From NCBI RefSeq assembly GCF_004764705.1, contig NZ_SHLX01000014.1, positions 26,953-90,952 on the forward strand: a DNA stretch of 64,000 nt, given 5' to 3'. The position numbers were made by a program, and so were the translations under genes. The notes under the pieces were generated by a model. It made no database searches and was not told the origin of the DNA. It worked only from the letters and a program-made list of their open reading frames with translations. This document shows, one piece after another, positions 25,732-35,068 of the stretch. Within the stretch, counting starts at the first letter, position 1; each line of letters starts with the position of its first letter. This DNA comes from Paenibacillus cymbidii. GTDB taxonomy: Bacteria > Bacillota > Bacilli > Paenibacillales > NBRC-103111.

Positions 25732-26553
25732 ATGAATCGGTATAGTGTGCTAATGTCGGTCTACATAAAAGAACAACCGCAGTATTTAAAACAAAGCATA
25801 GATAGCATGTTGAATCAGACAGTTTTTCCGGATGAGATTGTAATTGTTAAAGATGGGCCACTGACTGAACAGTTAGATTCCGTCTTGGATGGATATGCAA
25901 GTGCATATCCGTCGTTATTTAAAATAATTACCAATGAACAGCAACTCGGGTTAGGTATGTCATTAAGCACAGGACTAAATCATTGTAAAAATGAATTAGT
26001 AGCACGAATGGATACAGATGATATTTCTTTGCCTGAAAGATGTGAGAAGCAATTAAAAGAATTTCAAAAAAACAAGGAAATAAGCTTAATCGGCGGGACT
26101 ATTTCAGAATTTATTGATATAGAAACTAACATCATTGGCAGAAGAATTGTCCCGACAAGAGATAATGAGATTAAAGCATACTTAAAAAAGAGATGTCCAT
26201 TTAATCATGTTTCAGTAATGTTCAAAAAGAATGAAGTTATTAAAGCAGGGAGTTATTGTGATTGGTACTGCAACGAAGATTATTATCTATGGATCAGAAT
26301 GTACGAGTATGGAAGCAAATTTGCAAATCTCGCTGAAACGCTAGTGTATGTGCGTGTAGGGCCAGATATGTATAAGCGCCGTGGTGGAAAAAGATACTAC
26401 AAAAGTGAAAAAGAACTTCAAAAATATATGTATAAAAAGAAAATAATAAGCTACAAACAATATTTGTGGAATAGTTGGATACGATTTATTTTTCAAGTGC
26501 TAGTACCAAATAGCATTCGTGGATATCTATTTAAAAAACTTGCTAGAAGTTGA
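25732..26553 (+). CDS. Family 2 glycosyltransferase
   Basis: A 273-residue GT-A glycosyltransferase. The opening YSVLMSVYIKEQPQYLKQSI and EIVIVKDGP are the nucleotide-binding start of GT2 enzymes; the metal-binding DxD appears as ARMDTDDIS, and a later KRCPFNHVSVMF with NEDYYLWIRM fits the acceptor region of amylovoran/galactosyltransferase-like members. Start at ATG 25732 with AGGAG 5 bp upstream; the longer GTG frame from 25687 is unsupported. It adds one sugar to the lipid-linked repeat unit; donor and linkage cannot be told. Confidence 0.9.
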   Translation: MNRYSVLMSVYIKEQPQYLKQSIDSMLNQTVFPDEIVIVKDGPLTEQLDSVLDGYASAYPSLFKIITNEQQLGLGMSLSTGLNHCKNELVARMDTDDISLPERCEKQLKEFQKNKEISLIGGTISEFIDIETNIIGRRIVPTRDNEIKAYLKKRCPFNHVSVMFKKNEVIKAGSYCDWYCNEDYYLWIRMYEYGSKFANLAETLVYVRVGPDMYKRRGGKRYYKSEKELQKYMYKKKIISYKQYLWNSWIRFIFQVLVPNSIRGYLFKKLARS

Positions 26554-26585
26554 ATAGACTATCAACTGGTTGGGGGATCAATGAA

Positions 26586-27380
26586 GTGAAAACTCAAAAA
26601 GTATCCATAAGAGATATACAGTTAAAATTACTGGATATTATAGATTATATTGATGAATTGTGCAAAAAAAACAAGATTCAATATTTTTTAATTGGCGGTT
26701 CCGCGTTAGGTGCTGTTAGACACAAAGGGTTCATTCCGTGGGATGACGATTTTGATATTGCAATGACTAATGAGAACTACCTGAAGTTTTTAAAAGTGTG
26801 CGAAGAACAACTGGATAAAGATAGGTATTTTTTTCAAAGAGAAGCTAGTGAGAAATGGCCCTTATACTTCACTAAAATTAGAATGAATGGTACAGTGTTT
26901 AGAGAACCAGATGCCATGTGTGAATCGCACATGGGGATTTTTATTGATGTATTCAGCCTTGAAAATATTGCGGATGGTATTGTGGCTTCGACATGGCAGT
27001 ATATATGTAGCAAAATAGTAATTGCGCGAACTCTTGCCCAGCGGGGCTATATGACTGCAACTTTCGGTAAAAGGGTAGTCATGTCAATAATAAAGCGCAT
27101 ATCCAATAGGGCTTTGGAAAAGGTTTTAATCAACCAGGTCAGAAGATATAATAAGGAAGAGACAAAAAGATTAGGGATTCTATTTGGAAATGTTAGATTC
27201 AAAAATGCCTTTATTCCAAGAGAATTTTTTGGAACACCAGAGTATATTGAATTTGAGGGAAGATTTCTTCCAGTACCAGGCATGACACATGAATTTTTAA
27301 GGAAAAACTTTGGGGATTATATGAAATTGCCTCCGAAGGAAAAACAGTTCGGTCATTTGCCTGAAGAAGTAATATTGTAA
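26586..27380 (+). CDS. LicD-family phosphotransferase
   Basis: About 264 residues from a GTG at 26586 (GGGGG upstream; a TTG at 26550 overlapping the previous gene is the alternative). The LicD/fukutin nucleotidyltransferase-fold signature is plain: FLIGGSALGAVRHKGFIPWD followed by DDFDIAM, with the catalytic aspartates, then GIFIDVFSLENI. LicD proteins transfer phosphocholine or another phospho-alcohol from a CDP-donor to a glycan. Combined with TagD and a CDP-glycerol transferase in this operon, the donor here may be CDP-glycerol (inference). Confidence 0.9.
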   Translation: MKTQKVSIRDIQLKLLDIIDYIDELCKKNKIQYFLIGGSALGAVRHKGFIPWDDDFDIAMTNENYLKFLKVCEEQLDKDRYFFQREASEKWPLYFTKIRMNGTVFREPDAMCESHMGIFIDVFSLENIADGIVASTWQYICSKIVIARTLAQRGYMTATFGKRVVMSIIKRISNRALEKVLINQVRRYNKEETKRLGILFGNVRFKNAFIPREFFGTPEYIEFEGRFLPVPGMTHEFLRKNFGDYMKLPPKEKQFGHLPEEVIL

Positions 27381-27416
27381 TTGTACTGGCGATAAAGTAA
27401 GTAGGCGGGTGTAAAA

Positions 27417-28643
27417 ATGGTTGCATTTACTTGGTTAGTGTTTATCCTAAATCCATTGATTGGCTCGATATTCTCTTCTATCGGATTGTTTAGCGACAGA
27501 AAAAGGAATATCCACTACTCAGCGATGATGGCATTGTTGTGCTCGTCCTTTGCGTATTGGTTCATTCCAAAGCATGAGATGGATTTAACTAGGTATTTTG
27601 CACAACTTAAGTCTTATAGTACACTATCTTGGGATAGCTTTTATGAAATTATATTAAGTAAACAACTACTAGTTATACAAGAATTGCTGTTTTATTTCAT
27701 TGCCCAATCGCAAAACTATCACTTGCTACCCGCTATATCGATTTTTATTTCGTATTTCATTCTATTTTATATAATTACAGACTACTCTAATAAGAACAAT
27801 GTTCGATCAAGGGAAATGTTTGGGACATTGATTTTTATATTATGTGTCTTGCCTTTTCCAATTCTAGTCAGCAATGTGCGTAATATTATGGCCTTTTCAA
27901 TTTTCATTTTTGGCGCTTACAGAGAATTTGAACAAGGGAAAAGAAATGTATTGACATATATCCTTTATATGATACCAGTGTTTATCCATATTGCGACTGT
28001 AAGCTTACTGCTATTAAGAATTATCGTTTCCATTTATGATTTTAATAAAAAAAGGAGTATTGTTATTTCATTGGGAATTGCAAGCGTGGCTTTTTTCATT
28101 ACACAGTTTTCAGAAATTGTTGAGAAATCAGGGTTACCTAATCGTGTTATTCAGGCCTTTTTTATAAAAGCTGATAATTACGCTACTAATAATGATAGCG
28201 CTTATGCAATTTATCTACAAAGTAATTTATTTATGAACCTACAGAAATATTATTTTGTATCAATTGTGTTGTTTTTTTTAATGTTGCTATTCATAATTAG
28301 ACGGCAGTCTTCGATTTTAGCTTTAAATGAAAAACACAAAAAAATGCTATCTTTTTATAGCTTAGTTTGTTTAACAGTTGTAGGAACGGCTCCGATTGTA
28401 ATTACTGTATATCTTCGATTTACTTTTCCGGCAATCATGCTTTCATTTTTAGTCTTATTGCGATATCATCAGTGGATTAAGAGTAAGATATCCAAACAAA
28501 TAATTTCATTTGGAATATTGTCAGGCGCAATTGGCGGATTGATTCAGCAAATAATATTTTTAGATAAAGTAACAAATATTTCTCAAATGTTCTCTTCTGT
28601 GACGGTTAGAAGTCTTATAAATATGTATATACCAATTACCTAG
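27417..28643 (+). CDS. EpsG-family polysaccharide polymerase-like membrane protein
   Basis: A 408-residue protein with about ten hydrophobic segments (for example WLVFILNPLIGSIFSSIGLF, FILCVLPFPILVSNV, YYFVSIVLFFLMLLFIIRRQ). The early HEMDLTRYF after the second helix and the NVRNIMAFSIFIFGAY segment are typical of EpsG/Wzy-like proteins that join lipid-linked repeat units on the outer face of the membrane. The ATG at 27417 has AGGCGGG 6-7 bp upstream. It is the only polymerase candidate in the locus. The sequence is diverged, as usual for Wzy proteins. Confidence 0.85.
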   Translation: MVAFTWLVFILNPLIGSIFSSIGLFSDRKRNIHYSAMMALLCSSFAYWFIPKHEMDLTRYFAQLKSYSTLSWDSFYEIILSKQLLVIQELLFYFIAQSQNYHLLPAISIFISYFILFYIITDYSNKNNVRSREMFGTLIFILCVLPFPILVSNVRNIMAFSIFIFGAYREFEQGKRNVLTYILYMIPVFIHIATVSLLLLRIIVSIYDFNKKRSIVISLGIASVAFFITQFSEIVEKSGLPNRVIQAFFIKADNYATNNDSAYAIYLQSNLFMNLQKYYFVSIVLFFLMLLFIIRRQSSILALNEKHKKMLSFYSLVCLTVVGTAPIVITVYLRFTFPAIMLSFLVLLRYHQWIKSKISKQIISFGILSGAIGGLIQQIIFLDKVTNISQMFSSVTVRSLINMYIPIT

Positions 28644-28696
28644 AAATGCCCAATAATCTTATAATGGATCTGTTTTGATTCATGGAGGATTAAACA

Positions 28697-29689
28697 GTGA
28701 AAATATCTGTTATCGTTCCTGTATATAATGTAGAGCGATATTTAAGTAATTGTATAGATTCCATATTAAATCAAACCATGAAAAATATTGAATTGATACT
28801 TGTAAATGATGGATCAAATGATCGTTCAGGTGAAATTTGTGAGATGTATAAAAGAAAAGACGATAGAGTCATTGTAATTCACAAAACTAACGGGGGATTA
28901 TCTTCTGCTAGAAACGCTGGCCTTGAGGTCGTAACAGGAAATTTCATAGGATTTGTTGATAGTGATGATTGGATCGAGCCTGATTTTTATCAACTCTTGT
29001 ATCAAGGATTAGTGACATATGGGGCTGATATAGCTGTTTTACATTTTAAGAAAGTTAGCGATTTTGATAAAATCGCCTTTCAAACAGATGAAATAAAAAT
29101 TTGGAGATGTTTTAATAAAAATGAAGCTATGGAATTATTATTTGCGAATAATTACATAGGGTATTCTGCAGTTAATAAATTGTATAGGTCAGAGCTTTTC
29201 TTTGGAGTAAGATATCCCGAAGGAATGTTGATGGAAGATAAGGCCACTACCTACAAGTTGATACATAATTGCGAGAGCATCGTAGTGAATGAATCAACCA
29301 AATACCACTATTTTTTAAGGGAGAATAGCATAATACAATCGACTTTTAACAATAAAAAATTTGATTCTTTCACCATCCATGAAGAACTTATTAAATTTAT
29401 TGATAATTACTACCCTAAACTAGCTGGAGTAGTCCGGGGGAGATATGTTTATGCTTCAATACGAATGTTATTCATGATGATAAAAAGTAATTATTATGAA
29501 GATAATGCGGCATTTGAAAGATGTACTAATGTGATAAAATTATATTACAAAGAAACTATTGTAGAAAAAAGGATGAAAGTACTGATCAAAGTTTTGACAA
29601 TTGCCTTCCTCATGTTTCCTGGGTTACCGAAACATATGGCGCGATGCAGAATCTTTTCCATGTTATTTAAGAAGGTTAGAATCTCATGA
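28697..29689 (+). CDS. Family 2 glycosyltransferase
   Basis: A 330-residue GT2 enzyme with a textbook N-terminus (ISVIVPVYNVERYLSNCIDS, ILVNDGSNDRSGEI, GGLSSARNAGLE) and DxD site VDSDDWIEP. The C-terminal ~100 residues include an amphipathic helix-rich tail (MLFMMIKSNYYED; VLTIAFLMFPGLP) common in EpsJ/EpsH-like enzymes. GTG start with GGAGG 8-9 bp upstream. Second of the two GT2 enzymes of the cluster, so the repeat unit is probably short, about three or four residues (inference). Confidence 0.92.
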   Translation: MKISVIVPVYNVERYLSNCIDSILNQTMKNIELILVNDGSNDRSGEICEMYKRKDDRVIVIHKTNGGLSSARNAGLEVVTGNFIGFVDSDDWIEPDFYQLLYQGLVTYGADIAVLHFKKVSDFDKIAFQTDEIKIWRCFNKNEAMELLFANNYIGYSAVNKLYRSELFFGVRYPEGMLMEDKATTYKLIHNCESIVVNESTKYHYFLRENSIIQSTFNNKKFDSFTIHEELIKFIDNYYPKLAGVVRGRYVYASIRMLFMMIKSNYYEDNAAFERCTNVIKLYYKETIVEKRMKVLIKVLTIAFLMFPGLPKHMARCRIFSMLFKKVRIS

Positions 29690-29705
29690 ACGAGAGGTAT
29701 AATCA

Positions 29706-30875
29706 TTGTTAATCAAAATTAAGAAGTTTTTACATAGGAATGTATATCCTTTGATTATTATGGTGTTTCCTATCAATCAGCGAAAAGTAGTTTTTAGCAG
29801 CTTTGCAGGGAAGCAGTATGCCGATAACCCCAAGGCAATATCAGAAAAACTACATAATATCCATCCTGAAGCTGAAATTGTATGGTTAATGAAAGGTGCA
29901 AGAAAGGTAAATCAGCTTCTTCCCGATTATGTAAAAGTAGTGGAATATGAATCTTTTGCCGCTGCATATGAATTGTTTACCTCTAAGGTTTGGGTGGACA
30001 ATATAAGAAAGCCGCTATTCTTTAGAAAAAGAAAAAAGCAATTTTACTTACAAACATGGCATGGAACACCGTTAAAGCTTATTGAGGCAGATGCAGGAGA
30101 TAAGCTTGGAAAAAAATATAGAAAATATGCTAAGCGAGACTCGAAGAATATTAGCATATTATTGTCAGGTAATCAATATTCTACTGCAATTTTCAGGAAA
30201 GCTTTTGAATACGAAGGTGAAATGCTGGAGTGTGGGACACCTAGGAATGATCTCTTGTTGAATAATTGTGAACAAATTGGTCTGCAGGTTCGAAAAAAAC
30301 TTAATTGCGAAAATCAAGCTGTACTGTTATTTGCTCCTACTTATCGTAATGATATAGAAAAAAATGGTTTGGAACAACTCAAAAAGTTAGACCCAAACGT
30401 AATTTTAGACGCATATGAAAAGAAATATAACAAAAAATGTGTGTTGTTTTTGAGATTTCACCCAAACGTCGCTGACACAATAAATATGAAAGCAATAATA
30501 ATGGAATATGGGGAAAGAGTACGTGATGTGTCTGTTATGTGGGACATGCAAGAATTGTTATGTGCCGCAGATGCGCTAATAACTGATTATTCTTCTGTAT
30601 TCTTTGATTATTCAATATTAAAAAGGCCGATATTTATTTTTACTCCTGACAAAAATAATTATTATGATGAGCGAGGTTTGTATTTAGATGTCAACGAACT
30701 CCCGCTATTCAGTTCTGAAACATCTGAGCAACTGGTTTATCTGATTCGTTCTATTGATAAAGAAAATTTAATAGAAAGAACGTCTTTGCTTTTAAATCAA
30801 ATTGGAAATAAAGAAGAAGGAATAGCTGCGGAGAAAGCTGTACAAATAATTAAAAAGCAATTAGAAATGACTTAA
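29706..30875 (+). CDS. CDP-glycerol glycerophosphotransferase-like protein (TagB/TagF family)
   Basis: A 389-residue peripheral membrane transferase of the teichoic-acid type. The catalytic-region motifs are present: QTWHGTPLKLIEAD, a later LRFHPNV, and LITDYSSVFFDYSILKRPIF. Members transfer glycerol phosphate or ribitol phosphate from a CDP-donor to a lipid-linked acceptor. The TTG start has GAGAGG 8 bp upstream and an in-frame LIKIKKFLHRN basic start suited to membrane association. With TagD in the same operon, glycerol phosphate is the likely unit. The length is that of TagB or single-domain TagF, not of the long TagF (~740). Confidence 0.92.
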   Translation: MLIKIKKFLHRNVYPLIIMVFPINQRKVVFSSFAGKQYADNPKAISEKLHNIHPEAEIVWLMKGARKVNQLLPDYVKVVEYESFAAAYELFTSKVWVDNIRKPLFFRKRKKQFYLQTWHGTPLKLIEADAGDKLGKKYRKYAKRDSKNISILLSGNQYSTAIFRKAFEYEGEMLECGTPRNDLLLNNCEQIGLQVRKKLNCENQAVLLFAPTYRNDIEKNGLEQLKKLDPNVILDAYEKKYNKKCVLFLRFHPNVADTINMKAIIMEYGERVRDVSVMWDMQELLCAADALITDYSSVFFDYSILKRPIFIFTPDKNNYYDERGLYLDVNELPLFSSETSEQLVYLIRSIDKENLIERTSLLLNQIGNKEEGIAAEKAVQIIKKQLEMT

Positions 30876-30905
30876 GGGTAGAGATGAGATGTTTGGAGTA
30901 ACTAT

Positions 30906-32423
30906 ATGAGTAGAATCACTATAATAATTATGTTGGTAACCGTTTTCTCCAAGGTGATTGGATTTTTTAGAGATATCATACTCTCTTATCTTTATGGTGC
31001 CACTAACGTTACTGATGCATACCTTGTTTCATTAAGCATTCCTACTGCAATATTTGGATTTATTGGTATAGGGATATCCACTGGATATATTCCTATGATC
31101 AGTAAAATCCAACAGAAACATGGAGAAAAAGAAAGCCTGAAATTCACTAACAATCTGGTTACAATCTTGGTCATTTTATGTTCAATTATATGTATATTAG
31201 GAAATATTTTCATTGAAGAAGTTGTAAAATTATTTGCTTCTGGATTTGAAGGCGAAACATTAAAATTAGCAATCAAATTCACTAGAATAAGTCTATATGG
31301 TATGTATTTTACTGGGATTATATATATATATAGCGGATTACTGCAAGTGAAGGGGAAATACATAGTTCCTGCACTGATTGGATTTCCACTTAATATAGTG
31401 ATAATTTTGTCATTATTATTAAGTGTAAAAGTGCATGTATTAATATTGTCAATAGGAACCGTCATAGCGTTAGCGTCCCAATTACTTTTTTTGATCCCGT
31501 TTTTATATAAAATAGGCTATCGGTTTAGGTTTACATTTGAAATAAAAAATAAATACTTGATTGAAATGGCAGTGATTTCCGTTCCATTGATTATTGGAAT
31601 TTCAATGAATCAGATAAATATTTTAATTGATAGGACGCTCGCTTCTCAAACAATTGAAGGTGGGATATCTGCTTTAAATTATGCCAATACACTAAATGGG
31701 TTTGTTCAAAGCGTACTCGTGATGCCATTGGTTACTGTCATGTACCCAATAATTTCAAAGTTGGCTGTAGATAATAATAAGACCGGAATTCAAAAAGCAA
31801 TATTTGATATGATTACGGGGATAAATTTGTTGGTGATTCCTGCTACAGTTGGTTTTATGTTCTTCGCTAAACCGATTGTAGTGATGCTATTTGGCAGAGG
31901 AGCCTTTGATATTCAGGCGGCAAACTTAACATCTGAAGCACTATTTTTTTTCTCAATTGGAATGATTGGTTTTGGTTTAAGAGAAGTGTTGGCAAGGGTT
32001 TTCTATTCAATGCAGGATACAAAAACGCCAATGATCAATGCAGGGCTGGGAATGTTTTTAAACATAGTCTTGAATGTTATATTAACTAGGTATATGGGAA
32101 TCGGAGGACTAGCATTAGCTACAAGTATTTCAGCAATTGTTACTACAATTCTAATGTTTTTTAGTCTAGTAAGAAAAATAGGTTTTTTCAACTTGAAGCG
32201 AGTGGCAGTATCATGTTTAAAGATTGTATTTGCTTCATTGATCATGGGGGTCATTACAAAGTTATGTTTTAATTCTTTAAGTTCTTATACAAAAAATATG
32301 AATTTATCTTTACTCATATCAATTGTTGCTGGAGTGTTTGTTTATTGGTTGATTATTTATTTTATGAGAGTCGGAGACTTGCAAGTATTTAAGTTATTAA
32401 AAGATAGAGTGAGGAAGGCATGA
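30906..32423 (+). CDS. MurJ/MviN-family lipid flippase
   Basis: A 505-residue polytopic protein with about 14 membrane helices. The N-terminus VTVFSKVIGFFRDIILSYLY, then GATNVTDAYLVSLSIP and the later LARVFYSMQDTKTPM are MurJ signatures rather than those of Wzx/MATE exporters such as EpsK. In this operon it probably flips the lipid-linked repeat unit, although a role in lipid II flipping cannot be excluded. TTTGGAG lies 6 bp before the ATG. It takes the place that a Wzx flippase would hold in a Wzx/Wzy system. Confidence 0.92.
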   Translation: MSRITIIIMLVTVFSKVIGFFRDIILSYLYGATNVTDAYLVSLSIPTAIFGFIGIGISTGYIPMISKIQQKHGEKESLKFTNNLVTILVILCSIICILGNIFIEEVVKLFASGFEGETLKLAIKFTRISLYGMYFTGIIYIYSGLLQVKGKYIVPALIGFPLNIVIILSLLLSVKVHVLILSIGTVIALASQLLFLIPFLYKIGYRFRFTFEIKNKYLIEMAVISVPLIIGISMNQINILIDRTLASQTIEGGISALNYANTLNGFVQSVLVMPLVTVMYPIISKLAVDNNKTGIQKAIFDMITGINLLVIPATVGFMFFAKPIVVMLFGRGAFDIQAANLTSEALFFFSIGMIGFGLREVLARVFYSMQDTKTPMINAGLGMFLNIVLNVILTRYMGIGGLALATSISAIVTTILMFFSLVRKIGFFNLKRVAVSCLKIVFASLIMGVITKLCFNSLSSYTKNMNLSLLISIVAGVFVYWLIIYFMRVGDLQVFKLLKDRVRKA

Positions 32424-32627
32424 ATAACTGTTTATTGCCTGTATGAGTGAACTTATCCGCTGAATCCAACAAATCTATATGATAGGATATAGCAGGAGAC
32501 TCTGTTGCTACCTATTACTTGAAATACCGTTTGAAAGCTAAGCTTATCGAAAAACATGTGAATTCGTGGAAACGCTAGATTTGAACTCTCAATGATGATT
32601 ACCGATAAACTTGCTTAAGGAGAAAAT

Positions 32628-33017
32628 ATGAAAAAAATAATTACTTATGGGACATTTGATTTGTTACATTATGGACATATAAATTTACTTAAGCGAGCAA
32701 AAGCACTTGGTGAATATTTGATTGTTGCACTTTCAACCAATGAATTCAATGAGACTAAAGGGAAGAAGTGCTATTTTTCCTATAATGAAAGAAAGACTCT
32801 CCTCGAATCCATACGGTTCGTTGATTTAGTTATTCCTGAAAATAACTGGGAACAGAAAATAAACGATGTACATGAGTTCAAAATTGACACGTTCGTTATG
32901 GGGAGTGACTGGGAAGGGAAATTTGATTTTCTTCGAACCTACTGTGAAGTAGTCTATCTAAATAGAACTCCTGAAATTTCAACAACAAAGATAAAGCAAG
33001 ACTTAGGTTATTGTTGA
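32628..33017 (+). CDS. tagD: Glycerol-3-phosphate cytidylyltransferase
   Basis: A 129-residue nucleotidyltransferase that makes CDP-glycerol from CTP and glycerol 3-phosphate. The HxGH motif lies in TYGTFDLLHYGHINLLKRAK (His14, His17), followed by GSDWEGKFDF and the C-terminal ISTTKIK, where the usual RTEGIS is RTPEIS. Length equals B. subtilis TagD (129). AAGGAG lies 6-7 bp before the ATG. It supplies the donor for the TagB/TagF-like and perhaps the LicD protein encoded upstream. A 204-bp gap without recognised signals separates it from the flippase gene. Confidence 0.95.
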   Translation: MKKIITYGTFDLLHYGHINLLKRAKALGEYLIVALSTNEFNETKGKKCYFSYNERKTLLESIRFVDLVIPENNWEQKINDVHEFKIDTFVMGSDWEGKFDFLRTYCEVVYLNRTPEISTTKIKQDLGYC

Positions 33018-33173
33018 AACACTTAATTTAATAAGTTCTGGCAATTTACAGTATGAAGAATGACTTCCAAATAAATCGGCTTTTGCTGATTGGACATAGA
33101 ATTTTAAGAGTATCGATTTCACGCCTTACAAAGGCATACAACTAGGGTACTATGTTATGGGAGAAGAGTGCAT

Positions 33174-34187
33174 ATGTCGATTTTAGTAACAGGAGGGGCA
33201 GGATATATTGGGAGTCATACCTGCGTTGAACTATTAGATGCGGGTTTTGAAGTAATTGTCGTTGATAATTTTTCTAACAGCAAGTCTGTGGTACTTAATC
33301 GAATAGAGAGTATAACCGGTAAGCCGTTAAAGTTATATGCAATTGATTTGTTACATAGAGAGGCGTTGGAAGGTGTTTTTGAGGTAAATGCCATAGAAGC
33401 TGTAATTCATCTTGCGGGGCTTAAGGCGGTAGGGGAGTCGGTTGATAATCCCCTATGGTATTATAAAAATAATATTACTGGTACTTTGAATCTCTTGGAA
33501 ATAATGAATAAGTACAAAGTGAATAAAATGGTTTTCAGTTCCTCCGCTACAGTATACGGGGCTTCCTCAAGCGTTCCCAATTCGGAAGACTCACCTCTAA
33601 AAGCCAACAATCCATATGGCCGGTCAAAATTAATGATAGAGGAAATATTAGGTGATTTGTATCGATCTAATCCGGATTGGTACATATCAATCTTAAGATA
33701 CTTTAATCCAGTTGGTGCTCATGAAAGCGGTAGGATTGGTGAGGACCCTCATGGTATTCCGAATAATTTGATGCCACATATTTCAAGAGTTGCTGTGGGG
33801 AGGAGCGATAGGTTGTCTATATTCGGCAGTGATTATGATACGCCTGATGGTACAGGGGTTCGTGATTATATTCATGTCGTCGATTTGGCAAAAGGGCATC
33901 TGAAAGCACTAGAGAAAATCAATCGTGTTTCCGGGATCAATTATTATAATCTTGGAACCGGCAGGGGACATAGCGTACTTGAGGTAATTAAAATGTTCGA
34001 GTCCGTCACGGGTCGTAATATCCCTTATTCATTAACTAATCGGAGGCCAGGAGATATTGATAAGTGTTATGCGGATCCGACAAAAGCGAAGGTTGAACTA
34101 GACTGGGTCGCGAGAAAGACTCTTTCGGACATGTGTCGTGATGCGTGGCGTTGGCAGAAAAATAATCCTAATGGTTACGAAGGTTGA
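33174..34187 (+). CDS. galE: UDP-glucose/UDP-GlcNAc 4-epimerase
   Basis: A ~337-residue extended SDR epimerase that interconverts UDP-glucose and UDP-galactose (or the N-acetyl forms). The NAD site VTGGAGYIGSHTCVELL, VVDNFSNS, HLAGLKAVGES, the catalytic SSSATVYG and YGRSK, and the C-terminal GRNIPYSLTNRRPGD are all GalE features. ATG 33174 is chosen with GAAGAG upstream; GTG 33168 is also possible. Last gene of the AT-rich block. It would supply galactose or GalNAc for the polymer. Confidence 0.95.
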   Translation: MSILVTGGAGYIGSHTCVELLDAGFEVIVVDNFSNSKSVVLNRIESITGKPLKLYAIDLLHREALEGVFEVNAIEAVIHLAGLKAVGESVDNPLWYYKNNITGTLNLLEIMNKYKVNKMVFSSSATVYGASSSVPNSEDSPLKANNPYGRSKLMIEEILGDLYRSNPDWYISILRYFNPVGAHESGRIGEDPHGIPNNLMPHISRVAVGRSDRLSIFGSDYDTPDGTGVRDYIHVVDLAKGHLKALEKINRVSGINYYNLGTGRGHSVLEVIKMFESVTGRNIPYSLTNRRPGDIDKCYADPTKAKVELDWVARKTLSDMCRDAWRWQKNNPNGYEG

Positions 34188-34247
34188 TCGGCAAATAAAT
34201 TTTTTTGGTTAGGTATGATGTATATTTTCACGGAAGGAGCCAACACA

Positions 34248-34943
34248 ATGAAGAAAAAAACAATCAAAAAGCTTCTATTATGGACAGGGGCTATTCTTAT
34301 TGTGTTGGCAGTCGGCGGCTATTTCGCAATGAATTACGCCGTAAATCGGATGATTCACATGATGGCAGAGGGAATCGATCTCGATTCGTTGGATCGGGAG
34401 TTGCAGGGTGTAGGGAATGTACGCATGGATGAGAAGAATGGAGTGACGGCACCGGCTGGGGGGAGCGGCAATGTTGCTGGTGCCGGAGATAAAGCGAATG
34501 GAGCAGCAAGTGGTGCGTCCGCTTCGCCGAATAACGGCTCGGGCGGAAGTACGCAGCAGAGCAGCGGAGGCAACACGCAGCAAGGAGGCGCTGTGAGTCA
34601 GGCGCCTGCGCAGTCGTCCGCGGCGCCGACAAAAGACGACAAATTAACCTACTCCGCCGAAATTTCGACGGATAAGGCGAAACAGGTCGAAGAGCAAATT
34701 ACGCTAAAGGACAAGGCGTTCATCACGTCGGTGATTATGAAGCGGTTCAGTTCTTCGGAGCTGAATATGTTCGCCAAGTTGGCCAGCGGCGGGCTGTCGG
34801 TTGAAGAGAAGAAGGAAGCGAAGAAGGTTTTCCTCGAGAAGCTGTCGGAGAGTGAATACAATCAACTGATCGGCATTGCCGCCAAGCTGGGCCTGAGCGA
34901 AGGGAAAGACTATCAAAACTCGCTCAAAGAGAATTTGAAATAG
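34248..34943 (+). CDS. Uncharacterised single-pass membrane protein with Gly/Ser-rich stalk
   Basis: 231 residues, no family recognised. A basic start (MKKKTIKKLLLW) and one membrane segment (TGAILIVLAVGGYFAMNYAV) anchor it with the C-terminus outside. Residues about 60-130 are low-complexity Gly/Ser/Ala/Gln (NNGSGGSTQQSSGGNTQQ), then a charged, helical C-terminal domain (TLKDKAFITSVIMKRFSSSE; KKEAKKVFLEKLSESEYNQL). AAGGAG 8 bp before the ATG. GC-rich again, so it belongs to the host backbone rather than the transferred block. Its helical domain might sense or bind wall components; function unknown. Confidence 0.8.
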   Translation: MKKKTIKKLLLWTGAILIVLAVGGYFAMNYAVNRMIHMMAEGIDLDSLDRELQGVGNVRMDEKNGVTAPAGGSGNVAGAGDKANGAASGASASPNNGSGGSTQQSSGGNTQQGGAVSQAPAQSSAAPTKDDKLTYSAEISTDKAKQVEEQITLKDKAFITSVIMKRFSSSELNMFAKLASGGLSVEEKKEAKKVFLEKLSESEYNQLIGIAAKLGLSEGKDYQNSLKENLK

Positions 34944-35068
34944 GCCGGCAAGAAGATCACTTCAACGAAAATGGTTGAGACTGGAAGGAATTCGCCTGTC
35001 GATCCCGTAATGTAATAGGGAGAGGCGCAGCCGGGAATGGCCGCGGCACACGACAGGAGGCAGAGTTG

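Larger units (their letters stand above)
23500..34200. other. AT-rich polysaccharide gene block
   Basis: From the aminotransferase to galE the DNA is strongly AT-rich, with A/T-ending codons (AAA, AAT, ATA, TTA), against GC-rich flanks with NNC/NNG codons. The change is sharp at both ends (about 23.47 kb and 34.2 kb). The genes are all glycan assembly or export functions. This fits exchange of a polysaccharide-type cassette by transfer; no integrase, tRNA or flanking direct repeat was found. Confidence 0.85.

Noticed and set aside
23500..34200. Genomic island with integrase or attachment sites
   Set aside because: Base composition suggests transfer, but no integrase, tRNA or flanking direct repeat could be found.
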